From NCBI RefSeq assembly GCF_001619985.1, contig NW_017264193.1, positions 2,237,726-2,301,725 of the forward strand: a stretch of 64,000 bases of DNA. Direction: 5' to 3'. Shown piece after piece: positions 46,192 to 58,707 of this stretch. The translations under genes were made by a program, and so were the position numbers. The notes beneath the pieces were generated by a model that saw only the letters and a list, made by a program, of their open reading frames with translations, was not told the DNA's origin and made no database searches. Origin of the DNA: Xylona heveae TC161 (taxonomy: Eukaryota > Ascomycota > Xylonomycetes > Xylonales > Xylonaceae). Within the stretch, counting starts at the first letter, position 1; every line of letters starts with the position of its first letter.

Positions 46192-49100
46192 ATGACAAGC
46201 AGTACAGCCGCATCGGCCCAGATTCTGGCTGATCTGTTGCTGAAGAATGTCGAGCATTCACAACAAGCGACTGTCGTGAAGAGTGTTGCAGACGGGCTCT
46301 TCGAACAGCAGCAAAATAGCGGTGACTTAGCGACGGCTCACCTCACCGCTCAGTTGCTCCGAAAATGTCCCGATGTATGAACACGAGATAACTGGCCCTA
46401 ACGAATGATGTTTTTCTCTGACCATTTTTAGGACTACTCCCATAAAGTGCTGTTCTCTTTCTTGCAGACTGCTACGCTTACTGGAACCAAAAATGAAGGA
46501 CATTCGGAAGTGACTTTCCTTCGAAGTATTTGCGAATTCTGCAATTACTATCCAGAACTTGGTTCTGAGCTTATTGAGTCTGCTAAAGAATACATTGTTG
46601 CCTTGCCTAGATTTGTTGGTCAAGACATTGATCAATATCGGCTTGCAGACCTCGATGATGACGAAGAGCATGGATCTGAATTGGGAAAGAGCCCAGATGA
46701 AGCGACTATCAGATACCTTGCATATCTGAAAATATCGCTATGGTTGGACGCGGAAATTGGAAAGAGAATTGACAGCCCACTTATAGCGTCTATCCTTGAC
46801 CTGCTTCATAGTCCTCGCAGATCTCTTGCGTACGCTGCTAAAGACGCATTGTTTGCCTTTCTTGGCACTGCCCATGAAGTTCAGCAAGAATCGCTTCTCG
46901 AGGTAGGTGTACCGCTTAGTACTGAGTCAACCCAAGCTCGTGACTGACAGCAAAATTCAGGTGATTTGGGACCATGTCAAAGGCCTTGCAGACTCAAAAA
47001 GAGACTTTCATCGCGCTATAGCCTACTCATTATGGCTCAAATGGACTCTGTTGTCTGGCATGCCAGATGAACGACTAGAGATGATTCAGCAAGCTGTCTA
47101 CTGGGACCTGCTTCAAGATGGACTGAGGTCAGAGCAATCGGAACGCCGAAAGCAATGTTTATATATCTTAATGAAGACCATTCCATTGATCACGCGCTCC
47201 ATATCCACTGAAAAGTTTTCATTCAAGGTCGAACAGAAAAAGAGACTTGAGCAGCAATGGGCGAAATACTGCACTTTCTTCGAAGTACTGGTTCTCGAAA
47301 GAGCTTCAAATCAAGTCGAAGATGCCTTGCCCGAAGTTTACCAACTGATTGGGCCTGACTCTGGGATTCACGGCAGCTGGCTTACGGCCATGTTTGGCGC
47401 TGGACTTGCACCAGAGGTGCCAGAAAATGTCCGAAAGCTTGTCACATCATTTCTGCTTGGGCTGACTACTACCAATCACATTCGTTTTCTGGTAGCAGAC
47501 CAGAAATTTCTTACCGGTATGTTGCGGATAAGACAAGATTTTTACGATTCCTCTTCAAAATCCACTCCATAAATTTGATCGGGATAATCGTAATATTTTT
47601 GCCGTGTGACTTCTATGAATGAAGAAATTATCTGACGATCTGCTTGATCCATAGACATTTTCTTTCCTTATATCTCATCGGGCTACCACTTCAGTTCTAC
47701 GCTCGAGCAGGCAAATAAGCAACCGATCAGCAAGCATGGTGATAGCATTGCTAGGTTCATTCAACTATTACTGCAAAGCTGCACAGCAAAATCCTTGAGA
47801 TTGGTAGGTTCTCCAAATACAAAAGTACGACAGCGAAATGGTATTCACAGAAGGAGCAGGATTGCGCTCGGACAATCATTAGATTTCTTCACGCTCGTGG
47901 GGCGTATCTTTTTGCACCAGCTCGAGCTTACTTCTTGTTTGGGCTTGCGGATGGTTTAGAGCATGAGATATTAATGTTTGAAAGAAATGATCTAGATATG
48001 ATTGGTGAAATATCGATCTTCAGAAGATAGTGAGTTCTGAATTTCCCAAGAATGTATCATATATGGATGCTAAGCCTATGGAAGCACTGAATTTCTTAGG
48101 GATATGTTCGTGGTCGTCTCGCAGAGATTGTATTTATCCTTCGACCTGGAGAAAAGCGATGTCCAGCTCGATTCACTCATAAGGTTGGTGATTAATGCTC
48201 ACAAGACTACCTGCAGCTACCTGTTGTCGGATCAGAGTTCAGCCGTGTTCGATATTCTGACTCAAGTCCAGGAACTTTTTGATCAGCTTTTCCGGCCAAG
48301 AAAAATTGATTTCCCCAAAGTTTATAAGAGATTTTGCAGATATTTATGGAGCGGAAATCGTTTCATATTCTAGAAAGCTCTCAGAAGATCTTTCCTTAGG
48401 GAAAACAACGGAAGTAGAGCCAACACACGTTTCTTTCCTGGTGCATCTCCTGAGCGTTATGGAGAATAAAGAGCGAGAACTTGCGGATTCATTGTGAGTG
48501 TTTCAATCCCGCTCTTGAATCTTTATACTGTCATCTAATCTGTCTTCACTGCCAGAATTGCCGCAATCGCGCAGCAGAACACCATGTCAACTTTCTTGCA
48601 TGCCTTGTTTTCTTATGATATTTCTTTGACAAGTAGTAAGGATTGTTCTCAAAGATTTCGAGCGGGACATTGACAAGCATTCCAGATCTTATTTCATCAT
48701 CCACCGTGCTTTTCAGGTCCTTGTCTGCATTCATCGATCAGGCCGTCAAAATGTTAGAAAATGGGGAGGCCGTCACAAACTTTCCCAGCATCCTTCATGT
48801 ATTAACATGCATTCCTGCTAATGCAAACACGAATGTTGATCGTCTCCGCGAAATTGCATTGTCAGCTACAACGCCTCTATCCACGCGTATTCTTTCACAG
48901 AATTTCCAAAAGACGACTTCTCACAATTTTACGATGGAAAACAGAGAGGCCTTTGAAATGGAGATAGCGTCTCGTTGTTTACAGATCCAGCAAGACAGAG
49001 GGAGTGCGTCACTGTCAATGCACAATTGGGAGAACGCATTTTCTAGGATATCGAACTTTACGGGCCAGAAGGCCTCAAAGTATGTTTATAGACAAGGTTC

Positions 49101-51416
49101 AAACGGATTTCTGGTTTTTCAACGCTAAGTCACTCTACAGAAAAGACGAGATACGAATACGGGACAAATATCTAGCTGCAAGCTTTGAACTCCTCCAATG
49201 CGTCATTCAGCATCAAGGCTCCGTCAGCTCAGCAGATGCTAGGATTGTTATCTCGAACCTCGCAACCCTCTTGGAAGGTGCCACCCAATTTATGCATGAA
49301 GCTGGACTTTTATCAGCAATTTCGTGCATGACCGTTGCCTTTGACAAATTTGAACAATTACGGGATGCCTCCGAGCATGTCGAAATGATTATAAAATCTC
49401 TATGGGAGTCCTGCGAGTGGCTGGAGTTTCCTAAGGATGCAATGATGCAAATCCCCCGAACTGTTTTTCACCCTTTTGTTCTCTCTACATATGGGGATGG
49501 GTTAAATCCTCTCCTTCACAAGGTTGGTTTCAGAAGTTGTATTGATTTGTTAAGACGACAAAATTAACATTTTGCAGGTCATGAATGATTTGGCAGAACT
49601 TGCCGTAGGAAAGTCTTATATCTTTCCGGCTTTAGCAAGCGCTCTTCGAAAAGCCTTTATACTTCTCCCGGAACGTCTTTGCTCGAGGGTTCCCTTGCAA
49701 GCATATATTGAGGATATTATCAACAACCTTCCTCTGGTACATCTCGACATAATATTAGGGTCTACTCTTGTGCCACGCTTGCAAAAGTCTATTCCGAGGT
49801 GATCATCCTCCCGGCACGCGTTCCAGATTATAAGCTAACAGTCAATAGTTTAACATACGAAGCCTATTACGGAGGTGCCCAATCATTTGGGCTTGCGTGC
49901 ATTTTCGATATCTTGAACCGGCTGCACAGCTATGACTTGGACTTTGCAAAGGATGTATTCAACAATCTTTCGCAGCCATGGATCAAACAAAAAGGTTCGG
50001 GTCCTGTGGTTAGCAAATGGAAGAAGGTCAGTCTATCTCCATTCAATATCATGCGAAATTTACTGATGAGAACAGACAACCCAGCTACAAGCCATGCTTA
50101 TTTTGGCTCACCAAGGGGTCCTAGAAGGGACGAAAAGTGCCCGGAGGGCGAACATCTCAAATTTGATGAAGGTCCTGTCGGTGGAGCCTTTGCCACGATA
50201 TCGCTATCTCCTGGAATGGATCATTGCTCGCCAATTACTAGAGCATGCCGAAGACCGCCAAATCCTACTTGACACTCTCGGCGCCAGAGACCATTCTAAC
50301 CCGAAATTTCTTACCTCTGTGCTCAAAATTACCGTGATGACTGCACAATTCCCTGATGCCACAGAGAAGTTTACTCACGAGTTAATATCTCTTGTTGTGC
50401 CCTTGGCTGTCAGTACAAAGGCAGTACTGCGACACGAGGCGCAGTGGGCGTTCCTGAGTATCTGGACCTGCGCTGCAAACAATGGATGGGAATCCATCAC
50501 CAAGAGCGAGGCCCTCATTCCCCTCGAGGCCTTCATCCGCAACGTCAAAAAGGATTTTGAAGACCTTCAAATCCGGCGCCTGGAAGCTCTAGATCCAACC
50601 CGCGATCACAATTTGACGCATTTGTTCGAAGGAGAATACCTTTCCTTGCCTCCACCAGAGGGTATCACGCTTACACGGGATGATTTCCTCGACGTCTTTT
50701 CCCATGACCCTGAACTGCCGGCCGATATTCTACACAAACGCTCCGGAGCAATGCCACTCGGGCAGCGGCCATTTTCTGATACGAAGCAGCCCGAGAACAT
50801 CCCACGCGAAACACTCACCACCACCACACCAAAAACACAAACTACGGGCCAAGCTCCACTACAGACAAAGAGCGGAACCTGGCGCGCAGCGGCAGAGAGT
50901 TCACATGGAATCGACGAAACCGACAGCGAGAAAAACAGCATGGGACGACCGCACGAACTCATCCTCATCGCGTCTCTGATTGACAACCCATTCAATGCGG
51001 GCGGCTTATCCCGTGTGGCCGAAATCTTTGGCGCCAAATCACTCCAAGTCAGAGACAGAGGGATCATGAAAAACACCCAATTCACGTCTGTGGCTGTCTC
51101 TTCGCACTGCTGGCTGCCCATTGAAGAGCTGCCGCCCGCATCTATCCCCGCGTTTCTCACTCAGCGCAAGCTGGAGGGGTACACGGTCGTGGGTATCGAG
51201 CAGACTGATCGCAGTAAAGTCCTTGGCCAAGGAGACTGGAAACTTCCTAGCAAGACTGTACTTCTTCTTGGAAGCGAGCGTGAGGGTATCCCAGCCGCAC
51301 TGCTAGCTGAAATGGATCTCTGTGTGGAGATTCAGCAGATTGGCCAGACGAGGAGCATGAATGTCCAGACTGCCGCGGCTGTGGTTCTGTATGAGTACAC
51401 AAGACATCATGGCTGA
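46192..51416 (+). CDS. trm3: tRNA (guanosine-2'-O)-methyltransferase Trm3
   Basis: SpoU/SPOUT-family enzyme that methylates the ribose of G18 in tRNA; relative of human TARBP1. Proposed exons: 46192-46374, 46432-46902, 46961-47516, 47655-47803, 47851-48029, 48085-48183, 48272-48493, 48556-48635, 48686-49079, 49141-49522, 49578-49798, 49849-50026 and 50076-51416, giving about 1484 residues, normal for the family. The long N-terminal part is a helical-repeat scaffold. The C-terminal 160 residues are the knotted methyltransferase: LIASLIDNPFNAGGLSRVAE, LLLGSEREGIP, and MNVQTAAAVVLYEY. The end is certain; exons between 47517 and 49141 are less so, because two frame changes there can be solved in more than one way (48184-48271 and 49080-49140 used here). 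Confidence 0.87.
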
Positions 51417-51794
51417 ATATTCGATGACGAAATTGTGCTATGCAGGGGAAAAGATAGTGCATTAAAAAAGCCTCGGGCTGGACGTGCTCTGTCATAAAAG
51501 CTAATTTGTTCTTTACAAGGTCGGTAAAAGTTTTTTACTAGTTCTGAGGTATATTGTATATTGTATATCAAAAGTTGGATATAAATTTGAAACGCTTCTT
51601 ATCTACTATAAATCTATCTGCAAGCCAGAAAAAAGAAGTGTCTATCGTGCTCTAAAAAAGAAAATGCCTCCATAAAGTCCAAAGCCGCATAATAACTTAA
51701 AACTCCGCTAAGCCATGCACGCTTGAGGATAAAAAGCAAAAGGAAATAAAAAAGTAGAAAAAACTCTACAGCACATGCCGCTCGAACCTTCTCA
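51417..51794. other. Convergent 3' flanks Trm3 / PPPDE-Trx-PUL
   Basis: About 380 bases tail-to-tail, AT-rich. No gene seen. Confidence 0.5.
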
Positions 51795-53713
51795 TTAAAC
51801 ACCTTCAAATAGTAATACTTCTCCGATTTCCTTCACCAATGGTTCTCGCGGGAATACCTTTTTCTTCGCCGAAATGACTCCAGCGGCATCCATTGCCTTG
51901 CATAGATCCAGCACTTCACCATTGGTTGGGGCTGCATAAATTATCAGCCCGACGGCTAATAAGAGACCCATTATGGCCTCTTCGCTCTGTGCCTCGACGC
52001 CAATCGCCTCAAGCAGCGAAGCTAGGAGCTCGACCTGCTCGCTCTCACCTAGCACCTCGCGCTGCGCCTCGATGCGTTGCTTGTGGCAGTACGCCGCGAC
52101 GTTGAAGGCCAATGAAGCAGCAGCGACGCGAACATTGCTGTGCTGGTCGTCGAGTAGGCTCGAAGAGGTGAGTTGTGTAATGGCAGATGCAACCTCGGGG
52201 AGGGGCAAAATGTGCTCTTGAAAAAGAGGGGAGGTGAATAGATTGCAAGCGGCTTGCAGAGTCACCAGTCGGAGACTATACGGGCAGTCTTGCCCACCGC
52301 GATCTTCTATGCACTGAAATAAATCTACAATGGTCTTGTGGTTTGCTTCGCCCTCTGCAAAGTAGCCGCTGAAACGCGGATCGACGAGCGCGACCCGGAA
52401 GAGGTCGACTAAAGGGAATAACGTTTCTGCAGAGGAGGTTTTCAGGGCTGTATGGAAGAATGCACTGAACGTTCTGAGATCCGGTAAAGGTGCCTCAATG
52501 GCGCCAGATTGCTGCCTGGCTGAGATGAAGCGCTGAAGGGCGAGAACGGAGGGCTCAGACGCGGCATGGCCAAGCTTCGCGCTGAGCTTTTCCAGAGGCG
52601 GGACCTTGCTGTATGTGACACTGTGGTGATTGGATCGCAGAAGAGCAGGCAGGTTTAGAGATGAGTGAGGGTGAGGTGGCCAGGCCATTTGGATCAGAAG
52701 TCTGACGGTGCCTCGAAGTCGGGCCTCGTCTGCGCCAGACCACTGCTCTTCCTTGGAGCCTTTCAGGAAGGTCATAAATGTTGGTGTTGCTCTAATTCCG
52801 TATTTTGCGCTCACATCAAAGGCTCGGTTAGTGTCTACTTTGATCAAGACCGCCTTGTCCCCTGCTTCTGCGGCGAGTTCGTCATACGCCGGATATACTA
52901 TTTTGCATGGCGGACAGGTGGAAGATGTGAAGAATATGACGGCGCATGATTTGGATGCGGATTTGAGCAGGGACTCAACCTCAGCAAGACTGGTGACGTT
53001 GTGAACGATACCAAATTGGCTTGGTTGTTTGGGCTGTGCGGTCTGAGCGGCTGCTTTTGGCGCAGGTTTTGGCGGAGGAGCAGCAACTGGTGCCTGAGTT
53101 ACAGATCTCATCGCGCTGTCAATTTGAGGTCGCAGCATCTGTCCAAATGGTGTGTTGAGGACTGTCTGGGGAAGAGAAACGATGTGGTCCGGGATGCCGC
53201 GGCCGACGAGAAACATTGCAAGGTCGTTGGAGAAGTTGTTGCAGTTGTGTACGAAGAGATCGTATGACTGTGTGAGAAAAGGTTAGCTGATCATCTCTCT
53301 CAAGAGTTCTGTGGGATGCAGCAAACCTCGACGGTATATATTTGCTTGAGCGAATCAATGTATTCCAGGATCACGTCCTCTGGTAGGGACGTCTCTCCTA
53401 ACGATATTTTCTCTATCGGGGCGCCATGGTGGGTTGCACCTGGATATGAAGTCTGAATACCGGCACCGAAGAAATATTCTATTCCGCCGAAAATGAGGGA
53501 GGTGTGATATATCGCATCGATCTGGACACCTAGCAGGGCTGCCGACATCTATGTTGCCGCAAAGTCAGAGGTCAGTGGATTATAGAATGTTGCTGTGGGC
53601 GTACTTGTCGTGCGAGTCCCTGATCCAAAGGTAAGTATGATTCATCTAGCTAGAGTATCATTATTGCAAACACTCACCTTAGAAAGATCATAGACGTATA
53701 GTTCGACCTCCAT
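51795..53713 (-). CDS. PPPDE peptidase-thioredoxin-PUL domain protein, 581 aa
   Basis: Three domains in one chain. PPPDE (DeSI-type) thiol isopeptidase at about 1-160, with catalytic His32 in AIYHTS and Cys100 in HNCNNF; DeSI enzymes remove SUMO or ubiquitin-like tags. Thioredoxin-like domain at about 175-290 with CPPC near 209-212 and the cis-proline region [12 protein letters not shown] domain in the C-terminal 250 residues, an Armadillo-like fold that in Doa1/PLAA binds Cdc48/p97. Together they suggest a ubiquitin-like or Cdc48-linked redox factor (inference). Exons 53713-53678, 53619-53605, 53548-53327 and 53267-51795. Exon 2 is a 15-nt microexon coding GLARQ. It is divergent from gda1. 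Confidence 0.92.
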
Positions 53714-54596
53714 GATGCTTAAATAATTGAATATGTCGAAACCAGTCGATATTGAATTTACAATCGTGGAACGTAGAGGAAAGACGCAAGGAAAAGAAAG
53801 TTTCTATTGATATCGAAGAAAGGATCAAAATAATGCAAGAGCTCGAACGCGTCATACAACAGTAAAGTTGTATTGCCTAAAGCCGACTAGAAACAAATCT
53901 ACTCAAATAATCCTCATGGTTCTTCATAGAAACCCGCCGTCTGTTTCTATCACATGGCAGGCAAACGTCCGTTTGGCGCTATGACGATGCGGCTAAGACC
54001 AAAATCCGGGTAATGAGCGGTGAAAAGAAGTCTGACAGGGAGAATGTGCTTAGGTAATTGGGTTTTCTAAGCTAACTTTTATAGGCTTAGCGTTGCTGGT
54101 ACCAACGGTTGCGAAGAGAAACCAGTACGTGTTCTTGGCTGGTACGAGATTTGCCACTGATTGATAAGTACTTTTGTGCTTGGCTTTGCTGCGTGTTTCA
54201 CCAGTGTAAGAAATAGAGGTACCTGATAGCAGAATCTTACCGAGTAACTCTTTCTGTTGGCCCTTGATTAACGTTTGGTCTAATATCAATCCGACCAACA
54301 GAGGCGCAAGGGGTCCTGTGTCGCTCTAAGAATAGGAGGAAAATAGCACTTTTTCTGGAGAATCATCTCTCCAGTGAACCTTTCGCCCTGGCATCCTTTT
54401 CTCCTTAATTACTCTCCATTGCGGGGCCAGGTGGCGTCTTCCCTTTTGGTCGTCCGGTCCGTTTCCATGCTAATCGAGCGAAGGAGGTGCTTCTTCCATA
54501 TCTTGGTTACTGGATAAGGAGAACAGTCGCGCGACTTCTGTCGGTCTGGGTTGGCGTTTTGGTGGGCGAACTTTTGACCGTGTCCACTTGAATCTT
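53714..54596. other. Divergent intergenic region PPPDE-Trx-PUL / Gda1
   Basis: About 880 bases head-to-head, holding both promoters. The open frame at 54050-54298 has no recognisable family. Confidence 0.5.
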
Positions 54597-56457
54597 ATGT
54601 CCAACCCTGTCTCTGTGCGGCGACGTCCTAGCCTGTGGTCATACTTCAGCTTCAGCTCATCGCCTCAGCGCCGAGAGTCCGTTACGCTGCCTACACTAGG
54701 CGACACCTACGATCCCTTTGAGAAACCAGATAGGCATACCAGTGACAGGTCACTGAGCGGCAGTCGGATCAACTATATATCCAGTATCAAGCCTTTCAAA
54801 ATGACTCCTAGTCAGAGAGCTCGCTATCTGAAGACCGGGGGTATCCTGGCCTTCATCGTACTGCTCCTGTTTCTTTTGACTCCCAGCGAGAAAAGAGGGT
54901 TTTCGAATATCGCCGGAGGTAGGTGCTAATCCTCAAATTTCAGAATTGCATTTTCAAGTGATTTGCTGATATTGATAATTTGCGTGGGCGTAGGATATAG
55001 CGGCGGTCAGACGGCTATCGACCCCACTATCAGCACGGATAAATGCACCAAATCATATCATCCCTCGAAGCCGTTGATTCAATACGCTCTTATGATCGAT
55101 GCAGGCAGCACAGGTTCGCGTATCCATGTCTACCGTTTCAACAACTGTGGTCCGACTCCTGAGTTGGAGAACGAGATCTTCAAGATGACTGAGCCCAAGG
55201 CTGGTGGAGCCGGCCTCAGCTCATACAAGGCGGATGCCGAGGGCGCTGCGATGAGTTTGGATCCCCTGTTGGAAGTAGCTATGCATACAGTTCCAGATAA
55301 GCTCAAGCCTTGCTCCCCCATTGCCGTAAAGGCGACGGCAGGCTTGAGATTGCTTGGCCCGGAAATGAGCTCAAAGATTCTTGCCGCAGTCCGAACTCGA
55401 TTGGAGACAGTCTATCCCTTCCCTGTCGTCGCTGATGAGAAGGGCGGAGTGCAAATCATGGACGGCAAAGACGAGGGTGTATATGCATGGATCACTACGA
55501 ATTACCTTTTGGGCAAGATTGGGGGTCCCGACGAAACCCCGACTGCCGCCGTTTTTGACCTTGGCGGTGGCTCGACCCAGATCGTTTTCCAGCCTACCTT
55601 CAAGAGCCCCTCGGGCGGAATGCCCGACACCTTGGCCGAGGGAGACCACAAGTACAACCTTAGCTTCGGCGGCCGCGACTTCACGCTCTACCAGCACTCT
55701 CATCTTGGTTACGGTCTTATGTCGGCAAGGGAGGCGATGCACAAAATCGTCCTGGACGCCCAGCTTGAGGAGCATCCGACTGACCATACTTGGCTTGGAG
55801 AACCCATCATCAACCCGTGCGTTGCGTCTGGCATGTCACGAGAGGTGGAGGTGAAGCTAGGAGAGTCTAATCCTTTGGGTGCCTCAATTAAAGTGAACAT
55901 GACTGGTCCCCCCGAGGGATCGCCAGCTCAGTGCCGTGGTGTTGCAGAGAAGATTCTGAAAAAGGATGCTGAGTGCAAACTGGCGCCCTGCTCCTTTAAT
56001 GGTGTCCACCAACCCTCGTTGGATAAGACCTTCTCCAGAGAGGACGTGTACATCTTTTCTTACTTTTTCGACCGTACACAGCCTTTGGGCATGCCCGAGT
56101 CCTTCACTTTGAAAGAACTGAAGGATTTGACTGCCAAGGTCTGTGAAGGCGAGAGTGGCTGGGGCATCTTCGGCAGCGTTGAGGGAGCCTTGGCTGAGCT
56201 GAAGGACCGGCCTGAATGGTGTATGGATCTCAACTTTATGTTTACTCTTCTTCACACCGGCTATGAGATGCCCATGGATCGCGAGGTAAGAATCGCGAAG
56301 AAGATCAAAGGAAACGAGTTGGGATGGTGTCTCGGCGCCAGGTGAGTAATTGCACACGTCTCGGATATCAGTTACAGCCAGCTAACGTTACGGTTATAGT
56401 CTTCCTCTCCTTAGCCAAGAATCCGGATGGAAATGCCGTATCAAGGAGATTTCATGA
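54597..56457 (+). CDS. gda1: Guanosine diphosphatase Gda1
   Basis: Golgi-lumen GDPase of the GDA1/CD39 family; it turns GDP from mannosylation into GMP, which is exchanged for GDP-mannose. Exons 54597-54918, 54994-56341 and 56400-56457 give 575 residues. It is a type II membrane protein: about 80 cytosolic residues, then a signal anchor (GGILAFIVLLLFLL, about 82-95). Apyrase-conserved regions are intact: ALMIDAGSTGSRIHVY (ACR1), VKATAGLRLL, DEGVYAWITTNYLLG and AVFDLGGGSTQIVF (ACR4). The start at 54597 is the first ATG in frame. Confidence 0.96.
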
Positions 56458-56685
56458 TCAAGTGTCTGCATATACTTTCAGCATATAACCTTCTTTAAAA
56501 AATTCTTCATTTGAATAGATATCCACGGCGTCTAAAAAGCCGACATAAGATTTTTAACTCAAGGTATATCCTTTTTTTCCAAAACCATCCATGACCTTGA
56601 TATAATACAGATATGTAGAAATGCAGAAGATTGTCCAACGCCTACAAATGCTTGTACAATAGAGCAACACTAGATATCTCTGAAA

Positions 56686-57354
56686 TCATCCATTTCCAAG
56701 ATCCTCAATTTTTGGTTTTGTCGTGGAATTTTTCTGACCCATCAAGTGCCCCATTATATTTGAATCTTTGTCCTTTGACCGATCAATGTCCATGTCATTG
56801 CCGGTATGTTCTTCATCGTCAGAGCCTCCACTAGAGCTTGTCGCATCGGGGTGTTTCTCTTCAAGCACACCTAGTCCCAGATCCTGGAAAACATTGCATC
56901 AGCACCCTGATATATACATTGTAAACAATTGAAAGCATTTGCCTACCATCTCAATATAATGTTCCTTATCCGTCCCCTCGGGTATCTCGAAACTGCGTTC
57001 TTCCAGCCGACCAGCGGCGCGATCTTCTTCCAGAGAAGCATTTGCAGCTGCAAGCTGCGGCAAAAATGACGACAAGCGGCTCATCAAACCTGCACCGTCC
57101 GCCGCATATTTGTTTGTAATCTGAGGCTTTCCCGGACGAGGTAATGTCGTAATGTCATCACCTGCTTGCGGTCTTTGGTCACCGCCCTCGTCCTCATCGC
57201 TGTCCTCTCCCGATGACGACGTCTCGTCTTCCGATGCAGACGGGCTGGTTGACTCGTAAGAACTCTCGGTGTGAGCGTCGTCTGCCTTGGTCGAAGAGCC
57301 ACTCCGAGTAGCCGCAGCAGAAGCATCTGCGACGTCGGGTTTGGATGGAGCCAT
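56686..57354 (-). CDS. NOPCHAP1-like protein (box C/D snoRNP assembly), 201 aa
   Basis: Small acidic protein of the NOPCHAP1 (C12orf45) type; the human member links NOP58 to the R2TP chaperone during box C/D snoRNP assembly. Exons 57354-56947 and 56883-56686. The N-terminus is disordered and Asp/Glu/Ser-rich (ASEDETSSSGEDSDEDEGGD). The conserved core is GLMSRLSSFLPQLAAANASL, EERSFEIPEG and YIEMDLGLGVLEEK, the last crossing the exon junction. The tail is acidic then basic. The start is the first ATG; the frame stays open 28 codons upstream without another ATG. Confidence 0.8.
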
Positions 57355-58707
57355 TGAATCGGGAGAGTCGAGTTGGTTGTCACCCGAGCGTTTCAAATCT
57401 CTGGGGCTTTCTCCTATCGTAGCGAGTGTCTGTCGCAAATCTGGTATTTTGTTTCACACTCAATGTCTTGAGACTTTGGATTACGATCGCGGGGCGGAAG
57501 AGTCCCAGCAACGCACTGCTTACTGAGAGGGTCTTGGTGATGGCCGGTTGAGATAACAAGTAAATTCTGTTATAGTGATCAATATAGCTCGTTCATCGAA
57601 TGGCCGCTCGACATCCCAGGAAAGCTGAAGGCCCGAGTGGAAAGTTTCTGGGCTTTGTGAAAAGCAAAGCAACGTGGGGAAAGATTCAAAGAAAACCCGC
57701 AAAGGACCCAGCGGGCGCTAACGAATGAAAAAAGTTAAGGTTGCGCCTCGGTGGCTTCAAGAACCCTCGTCCACTCGTCCCGTTTGTGGTTAAGAACGAC
57801 GACAATCTGCCACACTAGGGCGGGTAACCTTTAACTAAAATAGCTTAGAATCATCTCTGTTGTCACTCTCTCCCGGATAAAGAAACCACCCCTGGGGCCA
57901 CTAAGATCAGCGCACGGTAAGGGTTTATCCGGGGGAACCTGTCCGTTGATCAAAGACTGCACACCAATCGAATTTTAGCCGCCGACAATGACCAAACATC
58001 TTAAACCCGAAAATCACCGTATCATATATTCTTTATTGAAAGCCCAGACAAGAAATATATAGATCAGAAGATCGCCCACCAAAAACACATTTTATTCTTC
58101 CGTCCGAGCTTGGAACTCTTTAAATTGTGCTGACTAATCGATGTGACCCTCTTCAATATACGGCGTTGCAGATCTGACTGAGACGGGGGAAACACTTCTT
58201 TCATCCTGTATATGCACCTTGATTGAAAGGCCCAAGGAATCGCCACTGCTCTGTGGATAGACTGGGAGACCAAGTGCAATTCAGCTGTCAAAATTCAATG
58301 GCAACACTAGATACAAGGTCAGTAACAATCCGATTTATGCTCCGACGGTTTGTTTACGGCTCATTATTGCTTTTGCTATTGAACTTTTGCTACGTCATAT
58401 CCGTTCATTAAAATGTATTTTCATTTTATTGTTTTTCAATGCTCTCTCAAATGTTTCATTCAATTGGTCGGATCTTACAAAGGTCATTGAGCGTGACTAT
58501 TTCCCGCCACCCAGATTTTTCTATCAAACCACAATGCTTCGTCAATTGAACAATAGCTCTAGTCTGGTTGACGAATTTCTTCTGGATTATAAATTTGCTC
58601 TTTTTCTTACGTTCCTCATGTTCGTTCTGCATATATCTTCTTACTCTCCAACTTCTTCGCTGTTTTTTTATTCTTTAAATTCCTTCCGGTCACGAAGCAC
58701 CTTCACA
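57355..58707. other. Divergent intergenic region NOPCHAP1-like / eIF4E-like
   Basis: About 1.35 kb. From 58387 to 58707 the frame of the eIF4E-like gene stays open upstream, but its composition (Phe/Leu/Ser-rich, from a T-rich leader) does not look like protein. No other gene seen. Confidence 0.5.

Noticed and set aside
58387-58707. N-terminal extension of the eIF4E-like protein
   Set aside because: The frame is open, but it is Phe/Leu/Ser-rich from a T-rich leader, while the ATG at 58708 has a good context and starts credible protein sequence.
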